Part shown: positions 12,866 through 15,543 of the stretch, piece after piece
Layout of the letters: every line of letters starts with the position of its first letter
Position numbering within the stretch: the first letter of the stretch is position 1
Assembly: GCA_020629095.1 (NCBI GenBank)
Contig: JAHDDZ010000014.1
Span: 1 to 15,543, forward strand
Length of the DNA stretch: 15,543 nucleotides
Direction: 5' to 3'
From: Candidatus Altimarinota bacterium
GTDB taxonomy: Bacteria; Patescibacteriota; Gracilibacteria; UBA4473
Notes under the pieces: model-generated
Seen by the model: the letters and a program-made list of their open reading frames with translations, nothing else
The model's database searches: none
What the model was told of the DNA's origin: nothing
Translations under genes and position numbers: made by a program

Positions 12866-13180
12866 ATGACGCACTATGATAAGCAGCTTTACAGTCGTTT
12901 GGTTAATGCTAGCAAGGCGATAAATGCTGAGCAGAAAACATGGCTCTTAGAGCAAGAACCGCATATGCCAGCTGAAAAAAAGCAGCGAATCTTTATGGCA
13001 TTTGCACAAGAACAAACAAAACGAGCTGATATTAACCGGCGTCGATTAGCGCTCAATACTGAGTATATGCACCGAAAAACAAGCATTGTAAATGCATATA
13101 ATGAAACAATAGAAACATCGCAGGACTTTGGTCTGTTGGCTGATTTAGAAGAAAATATGGATAATGCATTTTTGTCATGA
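12866..13180 (+). CDS. Small helical protein of unknown function
   Basis: A 104-residue soluble, mostly helical, charged protein (MTHYDKQLYSRL at the start) with no signal peptide, membrane segment or cysteine. The phrase EPHMPAEKKQRIFMAFAQEQ (31-50) suggests a helix-turn-helix-like bundle, but I recognise no family. Coding is supported by its own near-perfect promoter placed for a leaderless start, and by a four-base ATGA overlap with the following gene, which implies the two products are made together and may interact. No ribosome binding site is visible. Confidence 0.65.
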   Translation: MTHYDKQLYSRLVNASKAINAEQKTWLLEQEPHMPAEKKQRIFMAFAQEQTKRADINRRRLALNTEYMHRKTSIVNAYNETIETSQDFGLLADLEENMDNAFLS

Positions 13181-13668
13181 GCCCAGAAAAAATTGGCCAA
13201 CACGAGCACAATGAGGCACTAGAAAGTGCATATGGTGATAATGCAGAAGTCGTACGTGATTTAGAGTATAATCAGTCAGTAGAGGTAAAAAATGGTGCAC
13301 GAAAAGTGCAAGAGGGTGAGTATGTAGATGCAAAAGAGTATACACGAATAGACGGAAACACGGTCGAGTTAAACCTGCAAGAGGCCGCTGCAGCAAAGGT
13401 GGAAGCCAAAGCCCAGGTTGAAACATGGAATCGAACGATCGAGGCCAAGGCCGAGGCAGAGCAGCTGGTGCAAGAGGGGTATAAGCAGTTTCAAAAGCAG
13501 TCAGCAGAGCTGGAAAATGAGATGGCACCACAGCACGAGGCGCTTGATATTGAGGAGGCCCGCGTTCTAGATGATGCATTTGCAGTTATTCAGTCAGAAG
13601 TAGGAACATCAGAGAGCCAGTCTCAGACTGACTTAAGCCTCCCAAGTGAAGACGAGCCAGTAACGTAG
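13177..13668 (+). CDS. Acidic coiled-coil protein of unknown function
   Basis: A 163-residue, strongly charged and acidic protein without cysteine, signal peptide or membrane segment. Residues about 67-135 form a long Ala/Glu/Lys/Gln-rich helix (LQEAAAAKVEAKAQVE, then EAKAEAEQLVQEGYKQFQKQ), a likely coiled coil. The last 25 residues are Ser/Glu/Asp-rich and probably disordered. I recognise no family. It is co-translated with the preceding small helical protein (ATGA overlap), so the pair may form one complex. It ends 35 bases before the nicotinate phosphoribosyltransferase gene. Confidence 0.65.
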   Translation: MSPEKIGQHEHNEALESAYGDNAEVVRDLEYNQSVEVKNGARKVQEGEYVDAKEYTRIDGNTVELNLQEAAAAKVEAKAQVETWNRTIEAKAEAEQLVQEGYKQFQKQSAELENEMAPQHEALDIEEARVLDDAFAVIQSEVGTSESQSQTDLSLPSEDEPVT

Positions 13669-13669
13669 A

Positions 13670-13697
13670 TTGCACTTTTGTGCTGGTTTAGTAGGCT
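13670..13697 (+). promoter_or_regulatory. Possible leaderless promoter for the nicotinate phosphoribosyltransferase gene
   Basis: TTGCAC, a 16-bp spacer and TAGGCT, followed by exactly six bases and the ATG at 13704. The -10 is weak (three of six) but resembles the TAG-type boxes of rpsU and rpmA. A small hairpin (GCAC TTTT GTGC) overlaps the -35. Confidence 0.35.
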
Positions 13698-13703
13698 GAA
13701 AAT

Positions 13704-15011
13704 ATGAGAAATCCGTTATTTCGCACAGACGCGTATAATCGTAGAATGGCGCATTTGGCAGGCCCAAAATGGAATACTCCAGCGGTCTTTACGCTGCAGT
13801 TTCGCTGCTGCCCGTGGGGTGAAATTGTCGCCTATGGAATTGAAAATTCGATGCGAGATGCGCTTGATTTTACTCTCACGGAGGAGCACGTAGAGCAGGC
13901 CCAAGCCAAAGCACAAAAGAGCTGTATGCCGTATTTCCACACCGCCATGTGGGAGTCAGTTGTGGCTGGGGGGAGGTATATGCCGCTGCGGGTATATGCC
14001 GTGGCTGATGGTACAATGGTAGCCCCTGGTGACCCAATCATGCGGGTTGAGGGTCCTTTGGAATTGGCGGCGCACATCGAGCCGCTTTTGCACCGCGTGT
14101 TTTATCCGTCTTTGGTGGCTAGTCATGCACGCTGGGTTACACAGTTAGTGGGCGCACACCGCGTGGCGGAGTTTGGATATCGCAGCGCAATAAATGACGA
14201 AATGCACGACTTGGCGCTTGACTCACTTTTTGTTGGAGGGGGGATATCCCGCACCAGCAGCGACTTGGCATCAGATCTATATGCCACCGTGGGGACAGTA
14301 GCGCACCGGTTTGTGCAGGGCTCTCAGTCGGTCGAATCTGCATATGACACGCAGATCGCCCATATGAAATCTCCAGTTTTACTGGTGGATACGGAGAACC
14401 CAATTGATGGGATTAAGCTCGCGCTGAAAAAGCAAGCGGAGAACCTAGAAAAGGCCATAGCGATGCGGATTGATAGTGGAAATGTGGTTGAACAACTGCG
14501 GTTTATTTTTGAAAAATATGCGGCAGATGGAGGTAAAAAACCAGAGCAACATACAATTATTGTCAGCTGTATTTCGTCTGACGAACATTTGCAAGAAGTT
14601 GAAAATAGCCTGTCAGAGAAGGAAAAGTCCTTTGTGCACTATGGCATTGGCAACCTGTTGATAGCAAAAAATAAAACACGCGAGGCGGCGTCTAGTGCCT
14701 ATAAATTGAGTGAAATGGGTGGTCGGGCGGTTATGAAATGGTCTGGCACACCGGAAAAGCAGTCACTGCCCGGGCGACCAACATTGGCGGAAAAGACAGA
14801 TGAGCAGCGTATTATTTCGCAAGTGGGAGAGTATGAGACTGACCTGCTAGAACTTGCATATGACCATGGCCAGTTTTTGCGAGAGCATAATCTAGAGGCC
14901 GCAAGACACCGAGTTAAAGCATCACCTGTGATTGCCCTGCAAACACAAAAAAGCCCGCAGACAACTGCGCTCACTCATTCACTTCGAGTGACTAGAAGTG
15001 CAGTGCACTAA
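13704..15011 (+). CDS. pncB: Nicotinate phosphoribosyltransferase family protein
   Basis: A 435-residue type II phosphoribosyltransferase that joins nicotinate (or nicotinamide) with PRPP to give the mononucleotide for NAD salvage. Seen in order: RTDAYNRRMAHL (7-18; family TDxYkxxM), AEFGYRS (155-161), GTVAHRFVQG (197-206) with the conserved catalytic-type His201, LLVDTENPIDG (226-236), MRIDSGN (254-260), YGIGNLL (313-319), YKLSEMGGR (333-341) and KWSGTPEKQSLPG (345-357). These support the family well. Where most members have R-x-DSGD this one has DSGN (Asn260). Nicotinate versus nicotinamide use cannot be settled by eye. The 3' end overlaps by 20 bases the convergent gene for PRPP synthase, which makes its co-substrate. 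Confidence 0.85.
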   Translation: MRNPLFRTDAYNRRMAHLAGPKWNTPAVFTLQFRCCPWGEIVAYGIENSMRDALDFTLTEEHVEQAQAKAQKSCMPYFHTAMWESVVAGGRYMPLRVYAVADGTMVAPGDPIMRVEGPLELAAHIEPLLHRVFYPSLVASHARWVTQLVGAHRVAEFGYRSAINDEMHDLALDSLFVGGGISRTSSDLASDLYATVGTVAHRFVQGSQSVESAYDTQIAHMKSPVLLVDTENPIDGIKLALKKQAENLEKAIAMRIDSGNVVEQLRFIFEKYAADGGKKPEQHTIIVSCISSDEHLQEVENSLSEKEKSFVHYGIGNLLIAKNKTREAASSAYKLSEMGGRAVMKWSGTPEKQSLPGRPTLAEKTDEQRIISQVGEYETDLLELAYDHGQFLREHNLEAARHRVKASPVIALQTQKSPQTTALTHSLRVTRSAVH

Positions 15012-15543
15012 CAGATTTTCCGGCAGTGCTGTGGCTGATTACATCGGCAAAGAGTGGTGCCACGCTAATGCTCTTGTGGTTCTTTAGTTGCACATCAACT
15101 GGTAGCGTATCAGTTGTCACGATACTCGCAAAAGCCGCCTCGTTTAGCCGGTCATATGCGGGGCCACTGAGGATGCCGTGGGTTGAAACCAAGTGGACTT
15201 CACCGTTTGCACCAGCGGCTTCAAGTGCTTTTTTGGCGGCGCAAACTGAGCCTGCAGTATCGACCATGTCATCGACGATGATACATGTTTTGCCCACTAC
15301 GTCACCGACCACATGCGTAATTTCGCTTTGGTTGTGGGCTGGGCGTTGTTTATGAAGAATTGCAAATGGCAACCCGAGCCCATTTGCAAACTTCTTGGCG
15401 TCCTTGGCGCCACCTGCGTCTGGGCTGACTACCACAGTGTTTTCGGTGTCTTTTGCTGCAAAGTGCTGTGTCAGCAGTTTTCGTGGGCTTAAATTATCAC
15501 AAAATTCAGCTGTTCCCGTTTTTCCAGCTGTTTGGATTCCTTC
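14992..15543 (-). CDS. prs: Ribose-phosphate pyrophosphokinase, C-terminal part
   Basis: The last 183 residues of PRPP synthase, which makes PRPP from ribose 5-phosphate and ATP in the cytosol for nucleotide and NAD synthesis. The frame is open through the end of the window, so the N-terminal part (about 130 residues) is missing. Landmarks are VVVSPDAGGAKDAKKFA (family VVSPDxGGxxRA, with Lys in place of the usual Arg), AILHKQRP, ITHVVGDVVGKTCIIVDDMVDTAG with the PRPP/ribose-phosphate loop DDMVDTAGS, and the regulatory-flag-side THGILSGPAYDRL. The 3' end overlaps the convergent nicotinate phosphoribosyltransferase gene; I see no T-rich terminator between them. Confidence 0.92.
   Translation of the reverse strand, partial: EGIQTAGKTGTAEFCDNLSPRKLLTQHFAAKDTENTVVVSPDAGGAKDAKKFANGLGLPFAILHKQRPAHNQSEITHVVGDVVGKTCIIVDDMVDTAGSVCAAKKALEAAGANGEVHLVSTHGILSGPAYDRLNEAAFASIVTTDTLPVDVQLKNHKSISVAPLFADVISHSTAGKSVSALHF

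Noticed and set aside
13175..13579. 134-codon open frame antisense to the coiled-coil gene
   Set aside because: Pro/Leu/His-rich shadow. The plus-strand frame has the promoter and the coupled neighbour.
14976..15008. Short inverted repeats between the convergent pncB and prs ends as a bidirectional terminator
   Set aside because: The stems are only 5-6 bp and neither side has a T run, so I do not call a terminator.
1..15543. Alternative genetic code (UGA as glycine)
   Set aside because: Several genes of normal family length end at TGA, and no conserved protein needs read-through of TGA.

Overview
The window looks like a compact bacterial genome, most plausibly Patescibacteria (Candidate Phyla Radiation). 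This is inferred from small monocistronic housekeeping genes, a very divergent membrane-anchored Mur ligase and FemAB protein, a giant unknown lipoprotein, an Ada-like small protein after dprA, and several overlaps between neighbouring genes. Genes of normal family length end in TGA (FemAB, DegT, hydrolase, dprA), so UGA is a normal stop and the UGA=Gly lineages (Gracilibacteria, Absconditabacteria) are unlikely. No tRNA, rRNA, CRISPR array, insertion sequence or prophage was seen, and no gap between genes exceeds about 110 bases.

Layout. Positions 1-435 (+) hold the 3' end of an AI-2E family membrane protein, which overlaps convergently the end of prmC. From 8029 down to 419 the minus strand carries two units. 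The first is a tightly packed envelope operon: a 739-aa lipoprotein, an alpha/beta hydrolase, a membrane-anchored MurF-like ligase, a DegT-type PLP enzyme and a FemAB-type aminoacyltransferase. The second is rpsU (bS21), with its own promoter and terminator, followed by prmC, which has no ATG/GTG/TTG start in frame. A pair of back-to-back promoters (8055-8115) separates the envelope operon from secY on the plus strand. After secY come an M24 aminopeptidase, dprA, a small membrane-anchored Ada-like protein, rpmA (bL27), a holin-4-like membrane protein, two unknown helical proteins and a nicotinate phosphoribosyltransferase. The last of these runs convergently into a partial ribose-phosphate pyrophosphokinase, whose product PRPP is its substrate.

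The most interesting signals concern gene expression. I can find no convincing Shine-Dalgarno sequence before any start in the window. Several recognisable promoters place the expected transcription start on, or within 1-2 nt of, the start codon (rpsU, the 12866 gene, pncB, possibly dprA), which suggests leaderless transcripts. All three clear intrinsic terminators (after rpsU, secY and rpmA) overlap or touch the first codons of the next gene. secY, rpmA and rpsU have lost their usual operon neighbours and are each bounded by a promoter and a terminator.

The envelope operon is the best candidate for an undescribed pathway. It has the enzyme types needed to make an amino compound, ligate it with ATP and transfer it, with the ligase held at the membrane instead of carrying the usual MurF substrate-binding domain. 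Its actual substrate cannot be read from the sequence.
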